From NCBI RefSeq assembly GCF_000789255.1, contig NZ_CP009552.1, forward strand, positions 1,116,001-1,180,000: 64,000 nucleotides of DNA. The letters run 5' to 3'. Source of the stretch: Geoglobus acetivorans (GTDB taxonomy: Archaea > Halobacteriota > Archaeoglobi > Archaeoglobales > Archaeoglobaceae). Below are positions 1-8,381 of the stretch, piece by piece. Made by a program: the position numbers and the translations under genes. Position 1 is the stretch's first letter. Every line of letters begins with the position of its first letter. The notes beneath the pieces were generated by a model that saw only the letters and a program-made list of their open reading frames with translations, ran no database searches and was not told the DNA's origin.

Positions 1-48
1 CCCTAAAAACGTGCTTCATTCCACCACCAAAAATATAAAAAATTAAAT

Positions 49-339
49 TTAATGTTCAGCCTTTTCCGGTTCCTTGACAGTTGACAGGCTCTGTACCGCA
101 ACTGCAACCACTGAGATCGCTGTCAGTCCAAGAATACCCACCATTGCAGAGAACATCACTATGGCTCCAAACCAGCCCATGTTACCATACAGCGCATCTA
201 TGAGCAGCACTCCGATTATCGGAAACACCAGAGCCAGCGTGAACACCGCAAGCAGCTCCCACTTCTTCACGTAGGCCAGCAGCAGATTGACAATACCACC
301 AAGAATGCCAACCGTAATTACCAACATAGCTTCGTTCAT
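49..339 (-). CDS. Small three-helix membrane protein, function unknown
   Basis: About 96 residues, nearly all hydrophobic, with three likely transmembrane helices (roughly residues 4-23, 28-50 and 54-80) and a short charged C-terminal tail rich in Lys and Glu. Two in-frame ATG codons exist, at 345 and 339. The ribosome site GGTGA at 348-352 sits about 6 bases before the one at 339, so that start is preferred. A TATA-like TTTAAATA lies at about 373-382. I do not recognise a family; the real limits of the operon lie left of the window. Confidence 0.6.
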   Translation of the reverse strand: MNEAMLVITVGILGGIVNLLLAYVKKWELLAVFTLALVFPIIGVLLIDALYGNMGWFGAIVMFSAMVGILGLTAISVVAVAVQSLSTVKEPEKAEH

Positions 340-607
340 ATCCATTCACCCCCACTATATACTTACATTCGAAAATATTTAAAGGTTTTGAAGTATTGAT
401 GTGTAAAAAGAGGCAGATGAAAAACCGAATCCTTAAATACCGGGATTTCCTTCATTATTTTTAATCATAAATTATTTAGCGCTTATAATTAACATCGTTA
501 AAAATTACAATTTAAGGAGTGCAGATACGGAAAAACACCGCCAGGAACCCGGTAAAACAGTCTGTCAAAACCCGGAGACAGTAATTGCCGCAAATTGCAG
601 GTAAAGT

Positions 608-620
608 AAAGGATATATAG
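608..620 (+). promoter_or_regulatory. TATA-type promoter of mtnA
   Basis: AAAGGATATATAG resembles a BRE plus TATA box. Its centre is about 27 bases before the ATG at 643, so transcription would begin almost at the start codon (leaderless mRNA). The rest of the gene-free stretch 346-630 is AT-rich and I see nothing else convincing in it. Confidence 0.55.
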
Positions 621-642
621 CCAGCATATCATGTGGTTATTC

Positions 643-1677
643 ATGAGGACCATCCTGTGGGAAAATAATGCCATAAAGCTGATTGATCAGAGAAAACTGC
701 CGGATACTTTCGAAGTTCTGGAGTGCAGGAACGTGGTTGAGCTGGGAGAGGCGATCAAAACACTGGCAGTCAGGGGTGCCCCCGCCCTTGAAGCTGCAGG
801 CGGATATGGTGTAGCTCTCGCAGCCTTCGAAAGAGACTTTACGAGCGTTGAGGAGGTTAAAGAGCATATCAAAAAAAGGGCAGAATACCTTGCATCCACA
901 CGACCCACGGCGGTAAACCTCTTTGTCGGTATCGAGAGGGTGCTGAAAGAGGCACTGAAGGGTGAAAGCGTTGAGGAGGTCAGAGAGCTGGCGCTAAAAG
1001 AGGCAGAGAGGATCGCCGATGAAGACGTTGAAAGGAACAAGAAAATGGGCAGAATTGGTGCGGAGCTTTTTGAAGATGGAGACTCCATTCTGACAATATG
1101 CAATACGGGAAGCCTTGCTACCGTTTACTGGGGCACCGCTCTGGGAGTGATAAGAAGTGCAGTCGAGGAGGGAAAGAAAATCAGGGTTTATGCGTGTGAG
1201 ACAAGGCCCCTCAACCAGGGTTCGAGGCTTACGACCTGGGAGCTGATGCAGGACGGAATAGACGTAACCCTGATTACCGACAGCATGGCGGGAATAGTCA
1301 TGCAGAAGGGTATGGTCAACAAGGTTATCGCCGGAGCGGACAGAATCGTCAGAGATGCCGTGTTCAACAAAATTGGAACATACACGCTGGCGGTGCTGGC
1401 AAAACACCATGGCATCCCGTTCTACATCGCAGCGCCAAAAACAACCTTCGACTGGAGCAAGAAAGCAGACGACGTCAAAATAGAAGAGAGAAGTAGAGAT
1501 GAGATCATCTACTGCAACGTCAAATGCGGAAAAACTCTGATGGCTCCTCAAGACGTGAAGGTATACAACCCTGCATTTGATCCAACCCCTCTCGAACTGG
1601 TATCCGCAATAATCACTGAATACGGAATAATACGCCCCCCATATGACAGAAACGTTCCCGAAATTTTAAAACTCTAA
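643..1677 (+). CDS. mtnA: Methylthioribose-1-phosphate isomerase (MtnA family)
   Basis: Protein of 344 residues in the eIF2B-like aldose-ketose isomerase family. The N-terminal RGAPAL block is typical of true MtnA rather than of the archaeal ribose-1,5-bisphosphate isomerase branch. The catalytic Cys (in TICNTGSL, about residue 153) and Asp (in GADRIV, about residue 233) are both present. The expected reaction is isomerisation of 5-methylthioribose 1-phosphate to the ribulose form in methionine salvage. In archaea lacking the rest of the pathway, close relatives may act on other pentose phosphates. An upstream ATG at 631 is possible, but the TATA box spacing favours 643 as a leaderless start. 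Confidence 0.88.
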   Translation: MRTILWENNAIKLIDQRKLPDTFEVLECRNVVELGEAIKTLAVRGAPALEAAGGYGVALAAFERDFTSVEEVKEHIKKRAEYLASTRPTAVNLFVGIERVLKEALKGESVEEVRELALKEAERIADEDVERNKKMGRIGAELFEDGDSILTICNTGSLATVYWGTALGVIRSAVEEGKKIRVYACETRPLNQGSRLTTWELMQDGIDVTLITDSMAGIVMQKGMVNKVIAGADRIVRDAVFNKIGTYTLAVLAKHHGIPFYIAAPKTTFDWSKKADDVKIEERSRDEIIYCNVKCGKTLMAPQDVKVYNPAFDPTPLELVSAIITEYGIIRPPYDRNVPEILKL

Positions 1678-1684
1678 ATATTTT

Positions 1685-3055
1685 TCAGCATCTTCTGCAT
1701 TCCATTGCTTCGCTGACATCCACCGGATACTCGGCAGTCAGGCATGCGAGACACAGTTCGCCTTTTTCCAGCCCAACTGCCTCAATCAACCCGTCAAGGC
1801 TTAAATAGGCAAGTGAATCCGCATTTATCTCCTTTCGTATTTCTTCAACTTCCCTGTTAGAGGCGATAAGCTCCTCCCTTGTTGACATGTCTATGCCAAA
1901 ATAGCACGGAGAAATTATCGGTGGGCTGCCAACTCTGAAGTGCACCTCTCTCGCCCCAGCACTTCGGACCATATCGACGATTTTTCTGCTGGTTGTGCCT
2001 CTAACAATGCTGTCATCAATGAGAACGACCCTCTTTCCCTCAACGTTTTTTCTCACCGCATTCATTTTTATTTTGACAGACAGTTCCCTTGTGCTCTGAT
2101 GTGGAAGGATGAACGTTCTGCCAACGTATCTGTTCTTTATCAGTGCTTCGAGATACTCTATTCCAGACTCCTTGGAAAAGCCTATTGCAGAAGTCGTTCC
2201 GCTGTCAGGAACGGGTGATATCATGTCAGCATCAGCGGGAGATTCCCTGGCGAGTATTTTTCCAATCCTGTGTCTGACTTCATAAACGCTGATACCATCA
2301 ATAACAGAGTCGGGCCTCGCGAAGTAGATGTACTCAAACACACACAGAGCTTTTCTGCTGGATTCCTCTATTTTGACGAATTCAAGCTCGCCATTTTTGA
2401 TGAATACTGCTTCTCCCGGTCTGACCTCCCTTATGATTCTGCCACCAACAGCGTCGATTGCGCAGCTTTCACTTGCTATGATGTATCCGAAGTCGCCTTC
2501 CCCGATAACAAGTGGCTTGAAACCAAGCGAGTCCCTGAAACCTATGAGCGTATCATTCAGAGCCATCACAAGAGTATATGACCCCTTCAACTGTTCCGAA
2601 ACTCTTTTCAAAGCGTCTTCCGGTTCCTTTGTAAGAAGCTCTTTTGCCATCAGCTTGGCAATCACTTCAGTATCTGAGTCGGTGATGAAGACTGCACCCT
2701 CATTTTCGAGCTGGTTTCGTAAGGTCTGATAATTAACGAGGTTTCCATTATGGGCTATGGCAAGAGCCCCGGACTTCGTTTTCACGAGCAGAGGTTGAGC
2801 ATTCTCAATTTTGCTCTCGCCAGTGGTGGAATATCTCACGTGGCCAACAGCAATCCTGCCAACCATCTCGGATAGTTTCTTATCGCTGAAAACGTCATTT
2901 ACGAGCCCCATCCCCTTGTGTATGTGTATATAATCTCCAAAAACAGCAATACCCGCAGATTCCTGACCGCGATGCTGAAGAGAATATAGAGAAAAGAAAG
3001 CGAGTTTTGAGGTCAGAGCCTCATTTTCGGAATAAACGCCGGTTATGCCACACAT
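1685..3055 (-). CDS. purF: Amidophosphoribosyltransferase, Fe-S type
   Basis: 456 residues; first committed step of purine synthesis (PRPP + glutamine to phosphoribosylamine). The N-terminal Ntn glutaminase domain begins MCGI, giving Cys2 as nucleophile after Met removal. The PRPP-binding loop VVLIDDSIVRGTT is at about 343-355. Cys238, Cys384 and the pair Cys435/Cys438 match the four ligands of the [4Fe-4S] cluster in the Bacillus-type enzyme, so this should be the cluster-containing, oxygen-sensitive class. It follows rpl37e with one base between the TGA and the ATG, so translation is probably coupled within the lsm-rpl37e-purF operon. Confidence 0.95.
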   Translation of the reverse strand: MCGITGVYSENEALTSKLAFFSLYSLQHRGQESAGIAVFGDYIHIHKGMGLVNDVFSDKKLSEMVGRIAVGHVRYSTTGESKIENAQPLLVKTKSGALAIAHNGNLVNYQTLRNQLENEGAVFITDSDTEVIAKLMAKELLTKEPEDALKRVSEQLKGSYTLVMALNDTLIGFRDSLGFKPLVIGEGDFGYIIASESCAIDAVGGRIIREVRPGEAVFIKNGELEFVKIEESSRKALCVFEYIYFARPDSVIDGISVYEVRHRIGKILARESPADADMISPVPDSGTTSAIGFSKESGIEYLEALIKNRYVGRTFILPHQSTRELSVKIKMNAVRKNVEGKRVVLIDDSIVRGTTSRKIVDMVRSAGAREVHFRVGSPPIISPCYFGIDMSTREELIASNREVEEIRKEINADSLAYLSLDGLIEAVGLEKGELCLACLTAEYPVDVSEAMECRRC

Positions 3056-3056
3056 C

Positions 3057-3236
3057 TCAGTATCTGGATTTCTTCTTCCTGACCCAGTTATAACCTCTCA
3101 GCCTTTTGCTTCTGCCAAAGCCGCATGCCGCACAGTATCCCTTTCTCCTGTGGAACGAAACCCTACCGCACCTTCTGCATTTGATATGAACTATTTTCCT
3201 GCCCCTCTTACCCATTGAAGCCGTTCCATCCGACAT
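3057..3236 (-). CDS. rpl37e: Large ribosomal subunit protein eL37 (L37e)
   Basis: 59 residues, too short for many gene finders but clear. It begins [12 protein letters not shown], followed by a zinc finger CRRCG...CAACG (two CxxC pairs), then the conserved [13 protein letters not shown] block and a basic tail. This is the archaeal/eukaryotic eL37 layout. The start at 3236 leaves 9 bases to the end of the Sm-like gene. Sm-like protein followed by L37e is a widespread archaeal gene pair. Confidence 0.93.
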   Translation of the reverse strand: MSDGTASMGKRGRKIVHIKCRRCGRVSFHRRKGYCAACGFGRSKRLRGYNWVRKKKSRY

Positions 3237-3245
3237 TGCACCACC

Positions 3246-3467
3246 TCACTGCGATGGTGAGACAAAAACAACAGTGTCTCCCCTAATCACAACACTGCCC
3301 ATTTTTTTGATAACCTCTCCATCCTGTATTTCCTCGGCATTCAGGAGAACAAGATTCATGTGAATATCGTAACCGTCCAGGATTCCCCTGAATTCTCTTC
3401 CACCCTTTAGCCTGACAAGCACGGAAGTGTTCAACGCTCTGTTCAGCACATCAAGCGGCCTTGCCAT
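3246..3467 (-). CDS. Sm-like archaeal protein (LSm/SmAP)
   Basis: 73 residues covering the whole Sm fold: Sm1 motif with [19 protein letters not shown] and Sm2 motif near [11 protein letters not shown]. Archaeal SmAPs form heptameric rings that bind U-rich RNA. First gene of an operon with rpl37e and purF. A TATA-like TTTTTAAATA lies upstream at about 3510-3522 on the minus strand. Confidence 0.95.
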   Translation of the reverse strand: MARPLDVLNRALNTSVLVRLKGGREFRGILDGYDIHMNLVLLNAEEIQDGEVIKKMGSVVIRGDTVVFVSPSQ

Positions 3468-3711
3468 TTTTCTTTCCTCCGTTGTTTTTAATCCCCATTG
3501 GTTTGTGTGTATTTAAAAATATCGGAAGACTCAACCAAATTCCTCAGGGCCAACACACATGGAACAAACCTGCTTTTTAAAGGGAAATCAACCAACTCAC
3601 CACCGAACGGGATTTCCGCTTTCATGCAGAGAATCACAAAACCAGAGAGCAACACGAGACGTGAAGCCACAAAGGTGAAAATTTTAAAACCCGTGAAACA
3701 ATTGAAAGACG

Positions 3712-4179
3712 ATGAAGAGGCAGAGATTGAGGAAAAAAGATACCAAAAATATCCTGGGAAAGATTAAAGACGCTTATGGTGTGGAATTATCTGGAGAAAT
3801 CGACAAGGTCGATATAGATGGCAGAACCGTTTTTCTTGTCAATAACGAGCCCCTGCTCATGGAGCATGATGGTAATGTGTACTTCACGGTTTACGGAATA
3901 ATTAAACTCATGCCCGGAAAGGGCAGAGTTGTCGTGGATGAGGGGGCGGTTAAGTTCATAATGAATGGTGCTGACGTGATGAAGCCAGGTATAGTCGAGG
4001 CTGACGAGAGTTTAAAGCAGGGCGATTTCTGCTACATCGTGGTGGAGAAGAAGCTAACTCCACTGGCCGTCGGTGTTGCACTTGTTGATGGAGCGGACAT
4101 GATCGGTGAGAAGGGGAAGGCAATCGAGAACATCCACCATTTAAACGACAAGATATGGAAGTTCTTTTTCAAGAAATAA
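3712..4179 (+). CDS. PUA-domain RNA-binding protein (archaeal MCT-1/Tma20-like)
   Basis: 155 residues. The C-terminal half (about 75-155) is a PUA domain with VDEGAVKFIMNGADVMKPGI and PLAVGVALVDG. The N-terminal half matches the pre-PUA region of the archaeal DUF1947/MCT-1 family. Eukaryotic relatives act in translation initiation and ribosome recycling, so a ribosome-linked role is inferred. The 244-base divergent region 3468-3711 holds AT-rich promoter elements (AATTTTAAAAC at about 3679) and no other convincing gene. Confidence 0.82.
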   Translation: MKRQRLRKKDTKNILGKIKDAYGVELSGEIDKVDIDGRTVFLVNNEPLLMEHDGNVYFTVYGIIKLMPGKGRVVVDEGAVKFIMNGADVMKPGIVEADESLKQGDFCYIVVEKKLTPLAVGVALVDGADMIGEKGKAIENIHHLNDKIWKFFFKK

Positions 4180-4196
4180 ATTGAATTTTACCAGCA

Positions 4197-4251
4197 CCTC
4201 AGAGCCGTGGAGGCTCATCACCCTTCAGCATGTCCAGATTTCATCATCGGC
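4197..4251 (-). ncRNA. C/D box guide sRNA
   Basis: On the minus strand the order is C box ATGATGA (4241-4247), a 12-13 nt guide, D' box CTGA (4225-4228), C' box TGATGA (4215-4220), a 12 nt guide, and D box CTGA (4199-4202). This is the complete dual-guide architecture of archaeal 2'-O-methylation sRNAs. By the box+5 rule the D guide GCCTCCACGGCT would target a G and the D' guide a U in matching RNA. I cannot name the target from sequence alone. A TATA box with correct spacing supports an independent transcript. Confidence 0.85.
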
Positions 4252-4271
4252 AGTATGAATTCACACACAGA

Positions 4272-4280
4272 TTATATAAG
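4272..4280 (-). promoter_or_regulatory. TATA box of the C/D box sRNA
   Basis: Minus-strand CTTATATAAT, centred about 26 bases before position 4250, which is the expected 5' end of the sRNA. It lies between the end of the phosphatase gene and the sRNA, so it cannot serve another gene on that strand. Confidence 0.6.
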
Positions 4281-4293
4281 GTTTTGAGTCAGC

Positions 4294-4959
4294 TCATATC
4301 AGTCCCAGGAACTCGAGTGCCTCAACAACCCCGTCTCCGTTGGGCCGGGAGGTTACAACGTCTGCAATTTCCTTCAGCCTCAGGTCCGCATTCGCCACAG
4401 CAACACCAACTCCCGCTGCTTCAAGCAGATCAATGTCGTTCTCGGAATCTCCTATGGCGAGGAAATCTTCCACACCAATGCCAAGCCTGTCTGCTATGAA
4501 CCTGAGAGCTTTACCCTTGCTCACCTCAGCATCTGCAATATGGTAGGCGAAGCCTGAATCGAGTAATTTCACCCCCATTCTGGCAATGAGTTTTTCAGCC
4601 TCATCTTTCGGGAACGTTCGCCTCAAACAGACCTCAGATTTTCGATAAACATCATCAAGAAGCACGACATCATATTTTTCCCTCAGAACTTCAAGAGCCC
4701 TGTAGCATTTCTCCTTGTTACCGAGCACAGTGTCCTCTCCATCATACTCAAACCTCACAACGCCTCCGTTTTCACAGATTACTATGTCTGAAACCCCGAT
4801 TAGCTTTGCGGCGGTTCGTGCAAAACAGGAAATATTTCCGGTTGCAAGCACAACAGGGATTTTAAGCTTCCTCAGAGCTTCAACAGCCCGGCAGTTGAGC
4901 CTTCTCTTTCTGTCTGTTATGGTACCATCAATGTCTATGGCAACGCCCTTTATCTCCAT
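4294..4959 (-). CDS. pgp: Phosphoglycolate phosphatase, archaeal HAD type
   Basis: 221 residues, HAD superfamily with IIB (Cof-type) cap. HAD motif I DIDGTITD is at residues 8-15, motif II LATGN around 39, and motif III/IV GDSENDIDLLEAAG near 167-180. The family hydrolyses 2-phosphoglycolate. The start shares a 44-bp divergent region with the MtrH-like gene. TATA-like AATATTAATAGC lies about 22 bases upstream, implying a leaderless mRNA. Confidence 0.9.
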   Translation of the reverse strand: MEIKGVAIDIDGTITDRKRRLNCRAVEALRKLKIPVVLATGNISCFARTAAKLIGVSDIVICENGGVVRFEYDGEDTVLGNKEKCYRALEVLREKYDVVLLDDVYRKSEVCLRRTFPKDEAEKLIARMGVKLLDSGFAYHIADAEVSKGKALRFIADRLGIGVEDFLAIGDSENDIDLLEAAGVGVAVANADLRLKEIADVVTSRPNGDGVVEALEFLGLI

Positions 4960-5003
4960 GCAAAATCGAAAAGCTATTAATATTTTTTAATTCTTCCGTT
5001 TTT

Positions 5004-5840
5004 ATGTCCTGGCTCGACTTCAGCAGGGTTGTGCTTATTGGCAGCATATTCTACTCGCGCCACAAGATTGTTGAGAACCACGATAAGGGAATTTTCGACA
5101 AGAATAGAGCCGAAGAACTGATTTTAAAGCAGGAAGAGCTCTCGGACCACTATCAAATTGAGGGCATACTTGATGTTGTCGCCGAGACGAGGGACGCGAT
5201 AGTGAAGTACATAGATTTCGTGGCAAGCGTTACAGAAAGGCCATTCATCCTCGATGGATACCTGGAGGCAAGACTTGAGGGATTGAAATTTGTGAAAGAG
5301 ACTGGTCTTTCAGACCGAGTTATATACAACTCAATCAACCCGATAAACACCAGAGAAGAACTTGAGGCAATAAAGGATGCCGGAATAAAACACGCCATTA
5401 TCTTCGACTACGATCCATCATACACTTCCCCGAGCAGAAGAATACTCCTCCTCTCCGGAGACGGAAGGAAGGAAAGTCTGATTCAGAGAGCCAAACAGCT
5501 CGGAATAAAGAACATGATGATTGATGTTGTGCCAACAGACATCAAAAGCCTCGGGGAGGTCATAGAGACTCTCCTGCTCGTGAAGTCCACATATCCCTAC
5601 CCCGCAGGCTGTGGACCGGCGAACGTGAGCTATTACATGGCTGACTACCTCAAGGAAGAGCTCGATACCGGAATACTCGTGAGCAGTGTTGACAGTGCTG
5701 CTCAGCTTTTCAGCGACTTTCTGCTTTATGGCCCCATTGAAAGAGCCGAAATAGCATTCCAGAGTGCATACATTGTGGAGGAGATCAAAGAGGGTCTGAG
5801 CATGAAACTGCACGAATTCCTGGGTGGTAGCCATGATTGA
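5004..5840 (+). CDS. MtrH-family methyltransferase (tetrahydromethanopterin-linked)
   Basis: 278 residues with the MtrH TIM-barrel signature: LIGSIFYSRHKIV at the start, KGIFDKNRAEELI, RVIYNSINPI mid-protein, and the CGPANVSYYM region. MtrH is the methyl-H4MPT-binding subunit of the methanogen Mtr complex. Stand-alone copies in Archaeoglobales and methylotrophs are thought to pass methyl groups between corrinoid proteins and tetrahydromethanopterin. No corrinoid protein or other Mtr subunit is encoded nearby, so the methyl donor is unknown. Leaderless start from the short divergent promoter; its stop overlaps the next gene's start. Confidence 0.85.
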   Translation: MSWLDFSRVVLIGSIFYSRHKIVENHDKGIFDKNRAEELILKQEELSDHYQIEGILDVVAETRDAIVKYIDFVASVTERPFILDGYLEARLEGLKFVKETGLSDRVIYNSINPINTREELEAIKDAGIKHAIIFDYDPSYTSPSRRILLLSGDGRKESLIQRAKQLGIKNMMIDVVPTDIKSLGEVIETLLLVKSTYPYPAGCGPANVSYYMADYLKEELDTGILVSSVDSAAQLFSDFLLYGPIERAEIAFQSAYIVEEIKEGLSMKLHEFLGGSHD

Positions 5841-7293
5841 GGAGGTTGCAGAAAGCGCTTTAAGGCTCCAGAATGAAGCGGTAAAAGCCATCGACACACA
5901 CAGATTTGACAAATTCAGATTTGAACATGCAGAAGGTTTTGTGACTGCCGTTAGAGAGATGAAAGCCCTCGACAATCAGAGCGATTCAGCATTCCAGCTT
6001 TACAGAAGTTCACTCATCATTCACTTCGAGACACTCACTGCCCTCACAGACTCCATAAAGCCCTTCGAGTCGGCATTTCTCGAATGGATGCAGACCCCAG
6101 TTGCTTTCGAGAGGCTCAAAGAACTGGACAGCTCATTCAGAGAGAGTGTTGAGACTCTTGCAAAAACTGTCGATGAAAGTGATGAAATCATAGGAATAGA
6201 GGCCATGAGACTGGCAAACGGATTCTATGGCGTTACATCTGCGAAAGATTTCGCCGCAATCCCCGGTTCAACCCTGAGTGTTCTTGCGAAAATTGCTGAA
6301 TGGGCGGGGATTGACAGAGAGCATGCAAAAACGATTCTGGCAAGCAAATCATGGGGGTTGCTAACATCATACGTGTTCGGAGACACATTCCTGATGGTTC
6401 TGAAAGAGACTGGAAACATCCAGAAGGCTCTTGATGCTGAAAAGAACGCGATGAAAAGGATGCTTTTGAGTCCGGTGGAGATGCAGATCGCCATAATGAA
6501 ATCGTTCGGTTTTGAGTCATTTGATCCCGCAAAATATTACGATATCTACGTCAAAAAATTCACCCCGTACATAGACCGGGCTTTTGATGAGGGTGTTCAT
6601 CCCGCAAACATTGCAGTCCTGCCAACCCACGTTGGTGATGTTGGCCACCACATAGGGTGGCAGTATTACAGCATCTGCAGGGATGAGATGAACATGGAAA
6701 TTCTCAGGACTCACTACAGGCTGCTTGAAACGAATATACGGAACGCAATTGATGGTGGACATGTAAAGAGCATATTCGACCTCTCGACTCTCTTCACCGG
6801 TGTTTCAGCCGGATTCATATACAGACTGCTCAGCGATGAGGGATTCACGGCAAACATGCTCACAAGGCTGTTCAGTGAAAGGTTTTACCACAGCGTAATG
6901 GGGAACCAGTTTGAGCGATACATAGTGAGGGAGCTTCACGTGAATGATTTCCTTGACTTCGCCACAAGAGGAGAAAAAATCGGAAGAAACGGATGGAAGA
7001 TCAGGAACTACAGAATAGACTTCTCTCCGGTTGAAGAGTCTGACCTGCTCAATTCCGGAGAGCTGTACGCATTTCCTTTATGCAACAGCGCAACCCGGTT
7101 TGCCTCACTCATGAAATTCATCGACATGCCCTGTCTTCTCGCTCCAGAGCCTCCAAGCATAACCGTGATGGTCAATGCAATAGCAATTAACCCTGAAAGA
7201 GCGTTCGCCCCGGTTAACCTGTGCAAGGGTTGCGCCACTGCAGAAATCCAGCCTGCAAGGTGCATGCTCTGCAAGGCCAGGGACGTGATCTGA
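5833..7293 (+). CDS. Unknown archaeal protein with C-terminal CxxC pairs, partner of the MtrH-like gene
   Basis: 487 residues, largely helical, no signal peptide. The C-terminus carries two CxxC pairs (CKGC...CMLC), suggesting a bound metal or cluster. A His/Gly-rich stretch PTHVGDVGHHIGWQY near residue 270 could be a ligand or active site. I tentatively associate it with the uncharacterised archaeal DUF2193-like family, at low certainty. The start at ATG 5833 is preferred over GTG 5824 because GGTGG sits about 6 bases before it. The 8-base overlap with the MtrH-like gene implies co-translation and a joint role in C1 transfer (inference). Confidence 0.6.
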   Translation: MIEEVAESALRLQNEAVKAIDTHRFDKFRFEHAEGFVTAVREMKALDNQSDSAFQLYRSSLIIHFETLTALTDSIKPFESAFLEWMQTPVAFERLKELDSSFRESVETLAKTVDESDEIIGIEAMRLANGFYGVTSAKDFAAIPGSTLSVLAKIAEWAGIDREHAKTILASKSWGLLTSYVFGDTFLMVLKETGNIQKALDAEKNAMKRMLLSPVEMQIAIMKSFGFESFDPAKYYDIYVKKFTPYIDRAFDEGVHPANIAVLPTHVGDVGHHIGWQYYSICRDEMNMEILRTHYRLLETNIRNAIDGGHVKSIFDLSTLFTGVSAGFIYRLLSDEGFTANMLTRLFSERFYHSVMGNQFERYIVRELHVNDFLDFATRGEKIGRNGWKIRNYRIDFSPVEESDLLNSGELYAFPLCNSATRFASLMKFIDMPCLLAPEPPSITVMVNAIAINPERAFAPVNLCKGCATAEIQPARCMLCKARDVI

Positions 7294-7327
7294 AAATCTT
7301 TTAATTTTTTGCGTGCAAATCAGCATC

Positions 7328-7732
7328 ATGGAGAAAGATGAAATACTCGAAATGTTCAATGGGGACTGCAGCGGGAGAATTTTCTGGGTTTCAACCTGCG
7401 GTGACCTGCCACACCTCGCTCCGGTTTGTTTTGTGAAAAACATGGATGGGAAGGTCGTTGTCGCATACAACTTCATAGTTAAGACCACAAGACTTGTGGA
7501 GGAAACCGGAAAAGCGAGTATAGGGTTTGCAGAAAGAGGAAAATCGGGATTCTACGGATATCTCGTAAAGGGCAGAGCATGGATGGATTACGATGGAGAA
7601 TATTTCAGAGAAATCAGGAAGTTCGTCGAGGAAAAAACTGGCGGGAAGAGGAGTCCAAGAGGGGCGCTTGTAATCGAGCCTGAAGAGATATACTCGCTGA
7701 GTCCGGGAAATGAAAGAAAGAAGTTGTTCTAA
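7328..7732 (+). CDS. Flavin-nucleotide-binding split-barrel protein (PNPOx-like)
   Basis: About 134 residues. The pattern GRIFWVSTCGDLPHLAPVCFV followed by KVVVAYNFIVKTTRLVEE and ASIGF is the FMN-binding split beta-barrel of the pyridoxamine 5'-phosphate oxidase-like superfamily. ATG 7328 is chosen over GTG 7313; the AT-rich TTTTAATTTTTTG just upstream suggests a separate, possibly leaderless start. The substrate is unknown. It lies between the MtrH-like pair and a ferredoxin-like gene, hinting at a redox module. Confidence 0.75.
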   Translation: MEKDEILEMFNGDCSGRIFWVSTCGDLPHLAPVCFVKNMDGKVVVAYNFIVKTTRLVEETGKASIGFAERGKSGFYGYLVKGRAWMDYDGEYFREIRKFVEEKTGGKRSPRGALVIEPEEIYSLSPGNERKKLF

Positions 7733-7780
7733 CCTAAAAGCTTAGGGAACAAGCTTATCTCAGCCATGGCAGGACGTTAA

Positions 7781-8350
7781 ATGATGTCAGGTGGAATAGA
7801 AATAACATTCTGCAGACAGTGTAAAAACGCCCTCGCAGACCTGAAAATCATCGAAGCAGAGATCGAAGAAACTGCAAAGAGGGCTGACTGGAAAGTCAGG
7901 AAAAGCCATGAGAAAATAAAAGCAGGTATTTCGGCATGCCCGAACGCGTGTGCAGCCCCACAAATAAAGGATTTCGGAGCTTTGGCATTCATAATTCCTG
8001 AAGTCGACAGAAAGAGATGCACAGCATGTGGAATGTGTGTGCAGGCATGCAGAGAAAACGCCATAGAACTGGAGGAGTACCCTGTTTTCAGCGAAAAATG
8101 CATAGGGTGCGGGGACTGCATGAGAGCCTGTCCTTCGGAAGCCATAAGCGGGCAGGTGAAGTTCAGGATTCTTGCCGGTGGAAAGCTCGGCAGACATCCA
8201 CGGTTTGCAGAAGAAGTGCTGATAGCTGACGATACCAACAGCATAGCTGATGTCTTCAGCCAGATTGTGAAAATCAGCATGGAGAACAAAATGCGCTTCA
8301 GCCATATTCCCGGCTGTGTGGATATTCTGAAGAAAAGGATAAGGGGCTGA
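7781..8350 (+). CDS. Small sirohaem-domain/ferredoxin fusion (sulfite reductase-like Fe-S protein)
   Basis: 189 residues. The N-terminal part has Cys pairs FCRQCK and CPNACAAPQ, the latter typical of the nitrite/sulfite reductase 4Fe-4S half-domain. Two ferredoxin clusters follow, CTACGMCVQAC...C and CIGCGDCMRAC...C (about residues 84-125), and then the second half of the reductase-like domain (AGGKLGRHPRF). It resembles the small assimilatory-type sulfite reductase proteins of methanogens and Archaeoglobales. Actual reductase activity is uncertain because of its length. Confidence 0.78.
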   Translation: MMSGGIEITFCRQCKNALADLKIIEAEIEETAKRADWKVRKSHEKIKAGISACPNACAAPQIKDFGALAFIIPEVDRKRCTACGMCVQACRENAIELEEYPVFSEKCIGCGDCMRACPSEAISGQVKFRILAGGKLGRHPRFAEEVLIADDTNSIADVFSQIVKISMENKMRFSHIPGCVDILKKRIRG

Positions 8351-8381
8351 GTTTTTAAAGCGCAGCTTCCATTTCCAGAGC

